Below are positions 24,860-34,428 of a stretch of DNA of 60,588 nt, piece after piece. The stretch's first letter is position 1. Each line of letters opens with the position of its first letter. Below the pieces are notes generated by a model. It made no database searches. It worked only from the letters and a program-made list of their open reading frames with translations, and was not told where the DNA came from. Both the position numbers and the translations under genes were made by a program. The stretch comes from [Flexibacter] sp. ATCC 35208 (lineage in GTDB: Bacteria > Bacteroidota > Bacteroidia > Chitinophagales > Chitinophagaceae), in contig NZ_MTKN01000023.1 of the NCBI RefSeq assembly GCF_001975825.1, positions 1 through 60,588 on the forward strand. Direction: 5' to 3'.

Positions 24860-27800
24860 TTAAATACCTGCTTTGATGGAAAGAGTCAGCTGTCTTTGAA
24901 TTGGTTGGGCCACACCACCTGTGTTAAAGAATTCAGGATCCTGCCCTCTCAGTTTTTTGTCGGAATACAGCAGCCACAGGTTCGTAGCAGCACCAGTCAG
25001 CACCAGGCTTTTCAGGCCCGTACGCTTTATCATATCCGCAGGCAGGCTATAGGTCAGGGAAATGGATTTCAACCTGATAAAATCGCCACTGGCTACCCGC
25101 TCAGTTGAATAGTTATAGTTGTTATAAGGATAGGAACCAGAGATCAGGGTCTTCTCAAATGCATCCACGATAGAAGGCACTGTTGTCTTGCTTTCGTCCT
25201 GTGGCATTAACCAACGTTCATAAAACTCATTGGGCATTGCATCGAAGTCAGTATATGAAGTTTTAAATGCAGGATACAACCGGATCTTATTGCCCCACTG
25301 ATAAGAGAAGAAGATGTTCAGTGAAAGGTTTTTATATCTGAAGCTGTTAGACCAGCCACCATACGTAGGCGGATCTACGGGACCTTCATATTTCAGGTAA
25401 GCGGTAGAATCGCTTTGCAGGTATACATCTGTAGATGTGCCACCACTTTCATCTACGAAAGAAGGCACCCCGGTTTTAGGATCCAGCCCTTTGTACTGGA
25501 TAGAGAAGAGGCTACGTACGGGATGCCCCTGTACATTCCCACCTTCGGCACTTACGAGGTCGAAGATGATGGGCTGATTCTTTGCATTGGTAATTTTGTT
25601 GGGACTATAGGTGAAGTTGAAAGTCGTTCTCCATCCAAAGTCTTTCTGGCGAACGATTTCACCACTGATGCTGGCTTCAATACCTTTTGAAGTCATGTCT
25701 GCATAGTTGGCTGCTTTCATTGTTTCGCCACCGATACCGGAAGTTTTGATCACACTGATCAGGTCAAAGCTCTTACGGCTATATGCGTCCAGTGCCAGGC
25801 TTAATCTTCTGTCTATGAAGCTCACATCGACACCGACATTGGTGGTATACAGTTTTTCCCAGGTCAGTTCTTTGTTTTGCAGGTGTGCCAGTTTGATCAC
25901 TGACTCCACTTCATTCAGATGAGGGCGGTTGGTATTGATCGTTTGGTATACAATGTTAGAATTGGTAGCCGGTCCCATACTTGCAGTCAAACCATAGCTT
26001 GCACGGAGCGAGAGGTAATCGATCCATGAGAGTGGTTGCATAAATGATTCCCTGTCTACATTCCATTTACCACCAAAGCTCCAGGTAGGCAGCCAGCGTG
26101 CACTGGAAGAAGATCCCAGGCGATTTGAGCCATCATAACGCACATTGCCGGTCAAGCTGTACTTATCGCCATAGGCATAGTTAGCCGTACCAAAGAATGC
26201 GGCAAAGCGGTCATAGTCTTTGCTCATTCCATAGTAAGGAAAGTTGCTCTCGATCGTTTGTTTCAGTATACGATAATCTATATAGGGAACACCACCATTG
26301 TCATACTGATAACCATAACCAGTGCTATTTGCATTTTGTCTGTCAGCATATTTTACCTGCTGCCCCACCAGTACATCGAGGTTGTGAATTTCGTTAAAAG
26401 CAGTATTATAATGAAGTGAGTTACGAAAATCATAATTCATGAGCTGGTCTTCGTTGCGGTTGTAAAAACCACCTGCCGGCAGTACTACCTGTGGTTCTGC
26501 ATCAGGATTGTCTGGATCGGTGTAGAGAAATTTGTTAGCCGCTTTGATCGTAGAGTTACCTGCTGCTCTGTAGGCATTGGCCATGTTTGCATTTTCGGTG
26601 ATTTCGTGTTCTCTGGATGATTTCACATAGCGCAGGGCACCTACGAATTCATACTTCAGGTGATCGGAGATCTTCCAGCCGATATCTCCCTGCAGGCGCA
26701 GGTCCATCATATTGAGGGAGAGGTAATTATTACGTAGTTCGTTGATAATATTGAAGTCGGTATAATTACGATGGAAGTATTCCAGCTGGCCATTCTGATC
26801 GTACGCTGTAAGTGTACGACTGGTATTCAGTGCATAACTGAATGGGTTGATATCAAAGTCGCGGTCGTACTGTCCTTCTACAGGGTTGCTGGATCGGGTG
26901 AGCGCACCGGGGGCACGCTGTTGTCTTACAGATCCAACTGTAGAGAAACCAGCCGTCACCCTATCAGATAATTTATAGTTGTTCCTGAAGTTCAGGGTGT
27001 AACGGTGCACTTTATCTGCAACCGTCCATCCGTTATCACCATAATAACTGGTGGAGAAATAAGATTGAGAACGATCTGTACCGGACGAGATGCTGATGGA
27101 ATGATCCTGCATGAAGTTGTTACGGAACAGGATGTCGTACCAGTCCGTATTGGCTTTGCCATATCGCATCAGGTATGCCTTACGGGCTTCGGGGGTATTC
27201 AGCAGGTCTACATTTCCATTTTCATCGCCCTGCACAGACTCATACATTTTGCCATACACACCATAGTCTGCTTTGGACAGGATATCTGATTTCAGGATGC
27301 CTTTTCTATCCAGTTCAGCCAGTACGGAGATCTGGCGGGCAGAGTTCATAATATCATAATCGCCATAGGTAGGTTTCAGCTGGGTGCTCAGACTACTACT
27401 ATAAGCAATAGTGGGTTTGCCTGCCTTTCCCTTTTTGGTGGTGATCACGACTACGCCGTTCATGGCCCTTGCACCATACAAAGCTGTAGCCGCTGCATCC
27501 TTGAGGATGTCGAAACTCTCGATATCGTTGGCATTGAGACCCGCTACTGCAGAGCCCATGAGGGTATTTGGATCGCCGGAAGATAGCTGATCGTTGGAAA
27601 TATTCACCACGTCTTCAAGTACTACTCCATCTATTACCCACAGTGGTTTGTTGTCTCCATTAATAGAGGTCACACCACGAATACGTACTTTGGGCGCTGT
27701 ACCAAAAGTGCCGGATACGTTTTGGATAGATACACCGGCAGCACGGCCTTCCAGCATACGGCTCACATCGGCCACGCCTTCAAGTCTTACGTCATCGGCT

Positions 27801-28237
27801 TTCAATGTTACCGCAGCACCGGCGAATTTTTGCTTATTAATATTCTGAAAACCTGTTACGACCACTTCATTGAGCACGCCTTCCCGATGACTCAGTACTA
27901 CATTCAGTATTGCTTGTCCGCTAAAGAGTAATACTTTGGGTTGCTTGCCCAGAAAGGAAAAGCGAAGACTGTCCCCCGGTCTTGCAGCAATAGCGAATTC
28001 ACCTGCTACCGTGGTTACAGTTCCTTTATGAGTAGATAAGTTTTCGATAGATACATTGGGTAAAGGAATCTTTTCTTCCGCATCCATCACCTTCCCTCTG
28101 GCGGCGGCAGGCAGAGAATCGCGCTGCAATGGCGCAGCCATCACACCCGAACACAATGACAGTAATATAATAATAAATAGTATCCCCTTCCGGCATGCCG
28201 GTGTCTGATTACCATGTAGAGGTAATAGCATAAACAA
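24860..28237 (-). CDS. SusC/RagA family TonB-dependent transporter (long operon)
   Basis: 1125 aa. A signal-anchor stretch (ILFIIILLSLCSGVMA) precedes a carboxypeptidase-like regulatory domain (RGKVMDAEEKIPLPNVSIEN, residues about 47-120), the plug (NEVVVTGFQNINKQKFAGAA; RGVTSINGDNKPLWVIDGVV; FDILKDAAATALYGARAMNG) and a long 22-strand barrel ending LTLSIKAGI. No STN domain is present, so it is not coupled to an extracytoplasmic sigma/anti-sigma pair, and none is encoded nearby. It is the first gene of the ten-gene run. Transport of a large ligand together with SusD, powered by TonB, is the family role. Confidence 0.95.
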   Translation of the reverse strand: MFMLLPLHGNQTPACRKGILFIIILLSLCSGVMAAPLQRDSLPAAARGKVMDAEEKIPLPNVSIENLSTHKGTVTTVAGEFAIAARPGDSLRFSFLGKQPKVLLFSGQAILNVVLSHREGVLNEVVVTGFQNINKQKFAGAAVTLKADDVRLEGVADVSRMLEGRAAGVSIQNVSGTFGTAPKVRIRGVTSINGDNKPLWVIDGVVLEDVVNISNDQLSSGDPNTLMGSAVAGLNANDIESFDILKDAAATALYGARAMNGVVVITTKKGKAGKPTIAYSSSLSTQLKPTYGDYDIMNSARQISVLAELDRKGILKSDILSKADYGVYGKMYESVQGDENGNVDLLNTPEARKAYLMRYGKANTDWYDILFRNNFMQDHSISISSGTDRSQSYFSTSYYGDNGWTVADKVHRYTLNFRNNYKLSDRVTAGFSTVGSVRQQRAPGALTRSSNPVEGQYDRDFDINPFSYALNTSRTLTAYDQNGQLEYFHRNYTDFNIINELRNNYLSLNMMDLRLQGDIGWKISDHLKYEFVGALRYVKSSREHEITENANMANAYRAAGNSTIKAANKFLYTDPDNPDAEPQVVLPAGGFYNRNEDQLMNYDFRNSLHYNTAFNEIHNLDVLVGQQVKYADRQNANSTGYGYQYDNGGVPYIDYRILKQTIESNFPYYGMSKDYDRFAAFFGTANYAYGDKYSLTGNVRYDGSNRLGSSSSARWLPTWSFGGKWNVDRESFMQPLSWIDYLSLRASYGLTASMGPATNSNIVYQTINTNRPHLNEVESVIKLAHLQNKELTWEKLYTTNVGVDVSFIDRRLSLALDAYSRKSFDLISVIKTSGIGGETMKAANYADMTSKGIEASISGEIVRQKDFGWRTTFNFTYSPNKITNAKNQPIIFDLVSAEGGNVQGHPVRSLFSIQYKGLDPKTGVPSFVDESGGTSTDVYLQSDSTAYLKYEGPVDPPTYGGWSNSFRYKNLSLNIFFSYQWGNKIRLYPAFKTSYTDFDAMPNEFYERWLMPQDESKTTVPSIVDAFEKTLISGSYPYNNYNYSTERVASGDFIRLKSISLTYSLPADMIKRTGLKSLVLTGAATNLWLLYSDKKLRGQDPEFFNTGGVAQPIQRQLTLSIKAGI

Positions 28238-28549
28238 GTATTAAATAAATGATGTAATTAGATCCTGGTTCCTAAAAATTTTGGTTGTAATGCTCTTTCT
28301 TTCAATGCTTAAAATTATTCAAGACGCAGCCTTTTTTTATCCGGGAAAACATCTTAATTAGAAAATAGCGGAAAACCACTATTAATGTATTATCTTACTT
28401 CGGGAATCAACCAAAGTAGGAACGAACAACAAAAGACATAGCATGCGATAACCTGTTGCTTTTTAATTGTATTCTTGACACCATGTAATAATCACACTGT
28501 TCGAGACCAGGGATAACTGTGCCTTGATCGCACCATTTAATGCTGAAAT
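28238..28549. promoter_or_regulatory. Divergent control region between the long operon and the two-component system
   Basis: This 312-base gene-free stretch is AT-rich and must hold promoters for both directions. The clearest structure is an inverted repeat AATAGCGG/CCACTATT around AAAA (28364-28383, one mismatch). I found no exact TAnnTTTG motif on either strand and no coding remnant. Confidence 0.45.
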
Positions 28550-30619
28550 ATGCCAGACCTATTTGATTTGCACCACGGCAAATACGCCCGTATGGTGTTG
28601 CTGTTCGTACTGTTGCTACTCACTGGCCATTCAGTGACTGTAGTAGCTAATGATAGTATCATCCCTAGCCACGGAGAACCCGGCCATTACCCAATGGTGG
28701 AATCTTTTGGCCCGGCGCACACACGTGCCTATGTGGATAGTATGATGCGCATTGCATCTGCTGACAGGGATACACATCTGGCTACATCTATACGTATTTA
28801 TTATGCGCTACTGGCCGACGCCCGACTGTTGCAATATGGCAATGGAATTGCCAAAGCACTGGGTGGACTAAGCGCCTGTTACAACATTAGCGGAGAAAAA
28901 GAAAAGTCCATCTACTTTGCCAGACTCGCATTGCAGTTTTGTGAAAACAATCCGAAAGGAAAGGAACTGAAAGTGAACAATTATCTTTTGCTTTCACAAA
29001 GTTATTTTTTCAAAGGCAGGTACGATTCTTCTGCTTACTATAGATATGCTGCACTCGACCAGGTAGGATCAGATCCTAAAGTACAATTGCGTGTCTATTG
29101 TAGCCTGATGGACTTCTGGCTCAACCTGAATGAGGATGTACAACATAGTTTACATGTACAGGAAGTGTTTCAGCACATCCGCGAACTGGAGATCGGGGCG
29201 AAAGAAAGAAAGGATACAACCAGCCTGATGCTGCTATATTATTACAAGGCTGGTTATTATACAAATATTCAGCAAAACGACTCTGCCCTTTACTACCTGT
29301 TTACCAGCATGCAATTGGGTAATGCCGGCAGAATGTCTATGGTCATGAAAGAAGGGCTCATGGTCAATATCGCACTCACTTATCTGGAAAATAAAGATCC
29401 GGAGAAAGCCATCTATTGGCTGCAAAAAGCGAATGCCGGGCAGCATGGTTATTTTGACCGTCAGCAATTGATGGCGCAGCTGGCACTGGGAGAAGCCTAT
29501 ATGTTACAGCACCAATATCAGAAAGCAATTACCATCTTAACCCCTGCCTTGCAGGATGCCACGGAGCACCACATAGCGCATGCCATGGTAGCACATGGTC
29601 ATAACCTGATCGCCGATGCCTTTGATGCCACCGGCGAGTATCGCAAAGCGTCCCTGAACAGGAAGCTGTACGCCAACATGCGGGATAGCCTGATCAAAGT
29701 GGAGAAATTACAGATGGGGTATGACCTGGAAATGAAATACCGTATTGCTGATAAGAACAAGGAAATTGCGGAAAAGCAACTGGCCATCACCAGGAATGAA
29801 AACAGGATCAGGACGAAAAATTTGCTCATCGGTGGATTTTCTATTGGCCTGATCGGCATCTCACTGCTTACCTTTCTCTTTTACAGGAATAACAGACAAA
29901 AGCAGATCTTACAACTGGAAAAGATCCGTAATCTGCGACAGGAGATGCGCATCAATAACCTGCAAGCCATGATCACCGGCGAAGAAAAGGAACGCAGCCG
30001 CATAGCCCGCGATCTGCACGATGGTATGGGCGGTTTGCTGGGCACAATCCGTACCCGCCTCAGTTCCATCTTTCGCAAACATACCGTGATGGATGTGACA
30101 GAAGACTTTACAGAAGTATTATTACTACTGGAAGAAGCCAGTAGTGAACTACGTAAAACCGCGCATAACCTGATGCCTGAAATTCTATTACAGGAAGGAC
30201 TGAATACTGCTACCAGCCTATTTTGTGAACGCATTCGCAAAGGGCATGAATTGAATATCAGTTTCGAAAGCTATGGTGACCTGCCAGCCCTGGCCGCAGA
30301 TTTTGAATTAACGCTCTACCGCATTATCCAGGAGCTTGTGAATAATATTCTCAAACATGCAGGTGCCTCACAAGCAATCGTACAGATCACCGCCTATAAT
30401 AACCAACTCTGTATTACTGTGGAAGATAATGGCAACGGTATGCCTGCGCACAACGGACGGGTAGACGGCATGGGCCTGAAAACCATTCGTGAGCGTGTAC
30501 AATCACTGAACGGCGCCTTGCATATAGACAGTAAACCGCAAGTTGGTACCAGTATCCATATTGAATTTACCATCTTACAAAACACTACCCGACATGCCTA
30601 TAACACTAGCGATTGCTGA
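28550..30619 (+). CDS. TPR-containing NarL/LuxR-type sensor histidine kinase
   Basis: 689 aa. A signal or anchor helix (VLLFVLLLLTGHSVTVV) is followed by a periplasmic TPR-like helical sensor (residues about 60-400: GKYDSSAYYRYAALDQ-like repeats, PEKAIYWLQKANAGQ, YQKAITILTPALQD), a membrane helix at about 425-445 (LLIGGFSIGLIGISLLTFLF), a coiled linker, the HisKA_3 box ERSRIARDLHDGMGGLLGTI with phospho-acceptor His near residue 490, and a HATPase domain (LVNNILKHAGAS, VEDNGNGMP, GMGLKTIRERV). It overlaps its response regulator gene by 26 bases, so the two are translationally coupled. The periplasmic TPR region could sense a peptide or a surface assembly state. Its divergent position next to the SusC-led operon makes it the best candidate regulator of that operon. 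Confidence 0.92.
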   Translation: MPDLFDLHHGKYARMVLLFVLLLLTGHSVTVVANDSIIPSHGEPGHYPMVESFGPAHTRAYVDSMMRIASADRDTHLATSIRIYYALLADARLLQYGNGIAKALGGLSACYNISGEKEKSIYFARLALQFCENNPKGKELKVNNYLLLSQSYFFKGRYDSSAYYRYAALDQVGSDPKVQLRVYCSLMDFWLNLNEDVQHSLHVQEVFQHIRELEIGAKERKDTTSLMLLYYYKAGYYTNIQQNDSALYYLFTSMQLGNAGRMSMVMKEGLMVNIALTYLENKDPEKAIYWLQKANAGQHGYFDRQQLMAQLALGEAYMLQHQYQKAITILTPALQDATEHHIAHAMVAHGHNLIADAFDATGEYRKASLNRKLYANMRDSLIKVEKLQMGYDLEMKYRIADKNKEIAEKQLAITRNENRIRTKNLLIGGFSIGLIGISLLTFLFYRNNRQKQILQLEKIRNLRQEMRINNLQAMITGEEKERSRIARDLHDGMGGLLGTIRTRLSSIFRKHTVMDVTEDFTEVLLLLEEASSELRKTAHNLMPEILLQEGLNTATSLFCERIRKGHELNISFESYGDLPALAADFELTLYRIIQELVNNILKHAGASQAIVQITAYNNQLCITVEDNGNGMPAHNGRVDGMGLKTIRERVQSLNGALHIDSKPQVGTSIHIEFTILQNTTRHAYNTSDC

Positions 30620-31229
30620 TGATCACCCCGTAGTGGCTAACGGTATCCGCACTATTATGCGCGGTGTACCCAATATGGAAGTAATAGATACCTATACCAG
30701 CGGACAGGCACTGCTGCAAGGTATTCAAACCCGCCGCCCGGATGTGTTACTACTGGATATGCAACTGCCGGACCTCAGTGGACCGGAACTGGCAGCCAGT
30801 ATTCTGAAACGCGATCCACAACAACGGATCCTTGTTTTGAGCAGTACCGACATCATTCTGCAGGTCAAAAAAATGCTGAAGCTGGGGTGTATGGGATACC
30901 TGCTGAAAGATGCCGATGATATGACGATTATACAGGCTATAGAGACCGTTCAACAAGGCGGTCAATACTTATCCCCGGCACTTAACCAACTGCTGATTGA
31001 CGACCTGTTTCGCAATAAAAAGGCAGAAAAGAAAAACACCCTGCTGACAAGGCGAGAAAAAGAGGTGCTACAATTAATTATTGATGAACATACCAACCAG
31101 GAAATAGCCGATAAATTGTTCATTAGCCTGCATACTGTGGAAAACCACCGCATCAGCCTGTTGCATAAACTGGAGGTTAAGAATACTGCCGGATTGGTAA
31201 AAGTAGCCTTACAAACGGGGCTTGTCTGA
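30594..31229 (+). CDS. NarL/FixJ-type response regulator
   Basis: 211 aa: receiver domain MPITLAIADDHPVVANGIRT with acidic pocket at D9-D10, phospho-acceptor Asp55 in VLLLDMQLPDLSGPEL, and Lys in GYLLKDADD; then a LuxR-type HTH (LTRREKEVLQLIIDEHTNQE, LFISLHTVENHRISLLHKLE). The start at 30594 lies inside the 3' end of the kinase gene and gives the normal receiver N-terminus; an earlier in-frame start at 30543 adds no recognisable sequence. It is the cognate regulator of the TPR kinase and may act on the 28238-28549 region. Confidence 0.93.
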   Translation: MPITLAIADDHPVVANGIRTIMRGVPNMEVIDTYTSGQALLQGIQTRRPDVLLLDMQLPDLSGPELAASILKRDPQQRILVLSSTDIILQVKKMLKLGCMGYLLKDADDMTIIQAIETVQQGGQYLSPALNQLLIDDLFRNKKAEKKNTLLTRREKEVLQLIIDEHTNQEIADKLFISLHTVENHRISLLHKLEVKNTAGLVKVALQTGLV

Positions 31230-31258
31230 TCCTCAGAAAATATTCGTAGTATCGTAGT

Positions 31259-32098
31259 ATGAGAATGCTAGGGATATTACTGCTTATTAATCTGCCTGTT
31301 ATGGCACAAACACCGCAGGTGTTAGGAAAAGTAAAATCTGATAAATTAGACGAGGCCTCAGGTCTGGCAGCCAGTGCTACCCTACCGGGATACTTCTGGA
31401 CACACAATGACAGTGGTGGAAAGAATGAAGTATACCTGCTGAATAGCAAGGGGAAGCTGGTCAGCAGTGTAAAATTGAAAGGGGCAGTGAACAGGGATTG
31501 GGAGGATATTGCAGAGAATATTGGCCCCGGCGGCAAACACTATGTATATGTTGGAGATATCGGCAATAACCACGCGTTGAACATAGATATGCAGATCTAC
31601 CGTTTTCCGGATTTTTTGACCGTACCGGGTGATAAAACATCTGTGCATGCGGATGCGCTCTTTATCAGGTTTCCTGATGGCGCCAGAGATGCAGAGTCAC
31701 TAATGATTGATCCGATTGGAAAATGTATTTATGTTGTAAGCAAAAGAGAAAAACAGGTGAGCCTGTATAAGGTACCAGCACAATACTTCAATTTTAAAGA
31801 TCAGCAACAGGTGACGCTGGAAAAGGTACTGACCTTACCCTACACCTGGATTACAGCCGGCGACATTTCGCAGAATGGAGAACACATTGTTATCAAAGAC
31901 GAATCACATATTTATTACTGGCGACGTAAAGGCAATGAAGCTATCGAAATGACGATGGCCCGGCCGGCAACCTTATTGCCATATGTGCGTGAAAAACAAG
32001 GAGAAGCGGTAACGATTAGCGTGGATAATAAGGGGTACCTGACGATCAGTGAGGGGAAGAAACCGGATCTGTTTTTCTATTCACATCCATTTAAATAG
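31259..32098 (+). CDS. Secreted beta-propeller-like protein of unknown function
   Basis: 279 aa with a signal peptide (MRMLGILLLINLPVMAQ). The mature part has propeller-like strands with recurring short motifs: EASGLAASATLPGYFWTHND, EVYLLNSKGKLVSSVKL, RDWEDIAENIGPGGKHYVYV, DAESLMIDPIGKCIYVVSKR and PYTWITAGDISQNGEHIVIK. The aspartate- and glycine-rich turns suggest calcium or sugar contacts but no active site is evident. It follows the response regulator by 29 bases on the same strand and could be cotranscribed; an 8-base tandem (CGTAGTAT twice, 31245-31260) lies on its start codon. A strong terminator follows. Confidence 0.8.
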   Translation: MRMLGILLLINLPVMAQTPQVLGKVKSDKLDEASGLAASATLPGYFWTHNDSGGKNEVYLLNSKGKLVSSVKLKGAVNRDWEDIAENIGPGGKHYVYVGDIGNNHALNIDMQIYRFPDFLTVPGDKTSVHADALFIRFPDGARDAESLMIDPIGKCIYVVSKREKQVSLYKVPAQYFNFKDQQQVTLEKVLTLPYTWITAGDISQNGEHIVIKDESHIYYWRRKGNEAIEMTMARPATLLPYVREKQGEAVTISVDNKGYLTISEGKKPDLFFYSHPFK

Positions 32099-32116
32099 GG
32101 TTATAGCACTTGTTTT

Positions 32117-32150
32117 AAAAGGGTGTAGCTGGTGCTACACCCTTTTTTTT
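32117..32150 (+). terminator. Rho-independent terminator after the propeller gene
   Basis: Arms AAAAGGGTGTAGC (32117-32129) and GCTACACCCTTTT (32134-32146) pair perfectly around TGGT, followed by T residues to 32150. It also reaches the stop codon of the convergent rhamnosidase gene, where it can serve the opposite strand with a shorter U run. Confidence 0.9.
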
Positions 32151-34407
32151 ATATAGTTAGCTTATGTTTTCCCGGTTGTAAAAGTTGATCTTTCTTACCT
32201 GGTAATTTTAATGTCGCGGTTGTATTTGCGGGTACTTCCACTTCCAACATCACCTGTTTCCCATTCCGCTTCCAGGAAGAGACGATCTTACCATAGCGGC
32301 ATTGATAATCAGCCTTTGCAAAAGTGAGCTGAGACACAAATGAGGGTTGAATAAAGAAATGCTTAAACCCGGGCGCTGTTTCATCCGGACGGATACCCGC
32401 CAATGTTTTGTAGAACCAAGCACAATAGTCTCCAAAGAAGATATGATTGTGTGAGAATTCCCCCGGCCAGTCTTCGAACAAGGAAGTGGCACCGTTTGCA
32501 ATCCAGTGTGCCCAACCTGCATAACCTGTATCTGTCAGCATTTTCATAGCCAGTTCTACATGTCCGTTATCACTGAGTGAAGGCAGCACATATTTGGTAC
32601 CTAATACGCCGAAATCAGCATGATAATGGTTGTCTGTGATCTTCTTTGCCAGTTGCTCTACTGTTTTAGTCAACGCAGGCTCAGGCACCAGCCCGTGGTA
32701 TACAGTGGTACTGAGAGCCGTGGCAGTAGTCACATTGTACTGCATGGTCTGCGTATTATAATATTCCTTGTTGAAAGCAGCACTGATCTTTTCTGCCAGT
32801 GCAGTATATGCAGTCACATCTTCGTCTTTACCTAATACACGTGCCATTTTAGACACCAGCACCGCGTCGGTGTAATAACAAGCTGTAGATGTAAATGGCA
32901 CGGGGGTTTCTACCAATGACATCCAGTCGCCCAGGCCCATTTTGAAGATATGGTTCTGCGCTTCGCTGGTGAGCAGGTCAGTGTATTTTTTGATCGCATC
33001 GTAGTTCTCTCTTATCGCAGCGGTGTCGCCTTCATAGAGGTATAAATACCAGGTGATGATGGGCAGTGCACTACCCCATGCCGGACCAAAGGTAAAGTCC
33101 TTGCGGTCATAGCCCCAGCCATTGGAAGGAACGATACCTGGAATAGATCCATCCGGTGTCTGCGCATCCCGGATGTCATTCAGCCACTTGCGATAACCCG
33201 GTGCAGATTTGTAATTCCACAGACCGATTTCTGCGGAGATATGCGCATCAGCCGTCCAGCCGTTCTTTTCACGCTGCGGACAGTCGGTAGGAATACTGAG
33301 GAAATTGCTTCTGTAAGATTGACGGGCTGCTTCGTACAGCTTATTGATCATAGGATCAGAGCTGGTGAAATGACCGGCTTCTTCAAAGTCTGTACTGTAG
33401 AATAAGCCTTCGATGGCGTTCTTATCCAGTTTTGCATCAGTTTTTACTGATACATACTGAAAGCCATGATAGGTGAATTGTGGTGTGAAAGTTTCGATAC
33501 CACCGTTCCCTTTTAAGATATACACATCTGTCTGGAAAGGCAGTTCACCCGGCCAGCTACGCATGTGTTCTGTGTTATGAGCAAGGTCTATTTTACCATC
33601 TTTCAATACCTCTCTGTAGGAAAGGGTCACTTTAGTACCTGCTGTACCTTTTACTTTTAGGGTCACAACGCCGGCAAAGTTCTGACCCATATCGAAGAGA
33701 TATTCATCCTTATCTACCTGTTTTACACTTACAGGTTTGATACGCCTGATGATCTTAATAGAAGGCATTTCCTGTGGCACCAGTACACCACCGGGAGAAT
33801 GGGTTTCAAGGGCGGTCTGCCAGCTGGCATCATTGTACCCCAGCTTGTTCCAGCCCGGTAGTTCTGCCCGGGCATCGTAGATTTCGCCGGTGTACAGGTT
33901 GTTGTACTGGCTAGGTCCGGTGGTGCACTTCCAGCTGCGATCCGTAACGATGGTTTCTTTACTACCATCTTTGTAGGTGAGCAGGATGTTGATGAGCATG
34001 CGGGGTGTATTGCGCCACGGTGCTTTGTGAAATTCCCATACTGCATGGGATTGTACATTGTACCAACCATTTCCCAGTTCTGCTGCTACGACGTTGTCTC
34101 CATTAGCCAACAGGGCGGTAATGTCGTAGGTGTTGTACAGCAATCTTTTGTCATAGCGGGTATAGCCCTGTTCCAGCACGGCATCGGTGACAGGTTTTCC
34201 GTTTACATACAACACATGATACCCTACACCGGATACGTAAGCGACTGCACTTTGCAATGGCTTACCCGTATGAAATACTTTCCTGAAAAAAGGTGCTTTT
34301 GTGATAGTGGTATCTGTGGTATTCGTGATCCAGCTACCTGACCAGTTGACCTGTGCATACAGGAAACCGGGCAGGCAACATAGCAGGCAAAATAAAATAC
34401 GTTGCAA
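32149..34407 (-). CDS. GH78 family alpha-L-rhamnosidase
   Basis: 752 aa with a signal peptide (ending PGFLYAQ). N-terminal beta-sandwiches (WSGSWITNTTD, FFRKVFHTGK, YVSGVGYHVLYVNGKPV, YTRYDKRLLYNTYDIT) match the rhamnosidase N-domain; the (alpha/alpha)6 catalytic domain includes IPTDCPQREKNGWTADAHIS near residue 379, the GH78 signature containing catalytic acidic residues, WYLYLYEGDTAAIRENY, and GATSLFEDWPGEFSHNHIFF. A short C-terminal beta domain ends the protein. GH78 enzymes remove terminal alpha-rhamnose from pectic rhamnogalacturonan, arabinogalactan proteins or flavonoids. The gene is 21 bases behind the GH127-type gene, forming a two-gene unit. Confidence 0.93.
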   Translation of the reverse strand: MQRILFCLLCCLPGFLYAQVNWSGSWITNTTDTTITKAPFFRKVFHTGKPLQSAVAYVSGVGYHVLYVNGKPVTDAVLEQGYTRYDKRLLYNTYDITALLANGDNVVAAELGNGWYNVQSHAVWEFHKAPWRNTPRMLINILLTYKDGSKETIVTDRSWKCTTGPSQYNNLYTGEIYDARAELPGWNKLGYNDASWQTALETHSPGGVLVPQEMPSIKIIRRIKPVSVKQVDKDEYLFDMGQNFAGVVTLKVKGTAGTKVTLSYREVLKDGKIDLAHNTEHMRSWPGELPFQTDVYILKGNGGIETFTPQFTYHGFQYVSVKTDAKLDKNAIEGLFYSTDFEEAGHFTSSDPMINKLYEAARQSYRSNFLSIPTDCPQREKNGWTADAHISAEIGLWNYKSAPGYRKWLNDIRDAQTPDGSIPGIVPSNGWGYDRKDFTFGPAWGSALPIITWYLYLYEGDTAAIRENYDAIKKYTDLLTSEAQNHIFKMGLGDWMSLVETPVPFTSTACYYTDAVLVSKMARVLGKDEDVTAYTALAEKISAAFNKEYYNTQTMQYNVTTATALSTTVYHGLVPEPALTKTVEQLAKKITDNHYHADFGVLGTKYVLPSLSDNGHVELAMKMLTDTGYAGWAHWIANGATSLFEDWPGEFSHNHIFFGDYCAWFYKTLAGIRPDETAPGFKHFFIQPSFVSQLTFAKADYQCRYGKIVSSWKRNGKQVMLEVEVPANTTATLKLPGKKDQLLQPGKHKLTI

Positions 34408-34428
34408 GGTTTCTGTTTTTTTTGTGAT

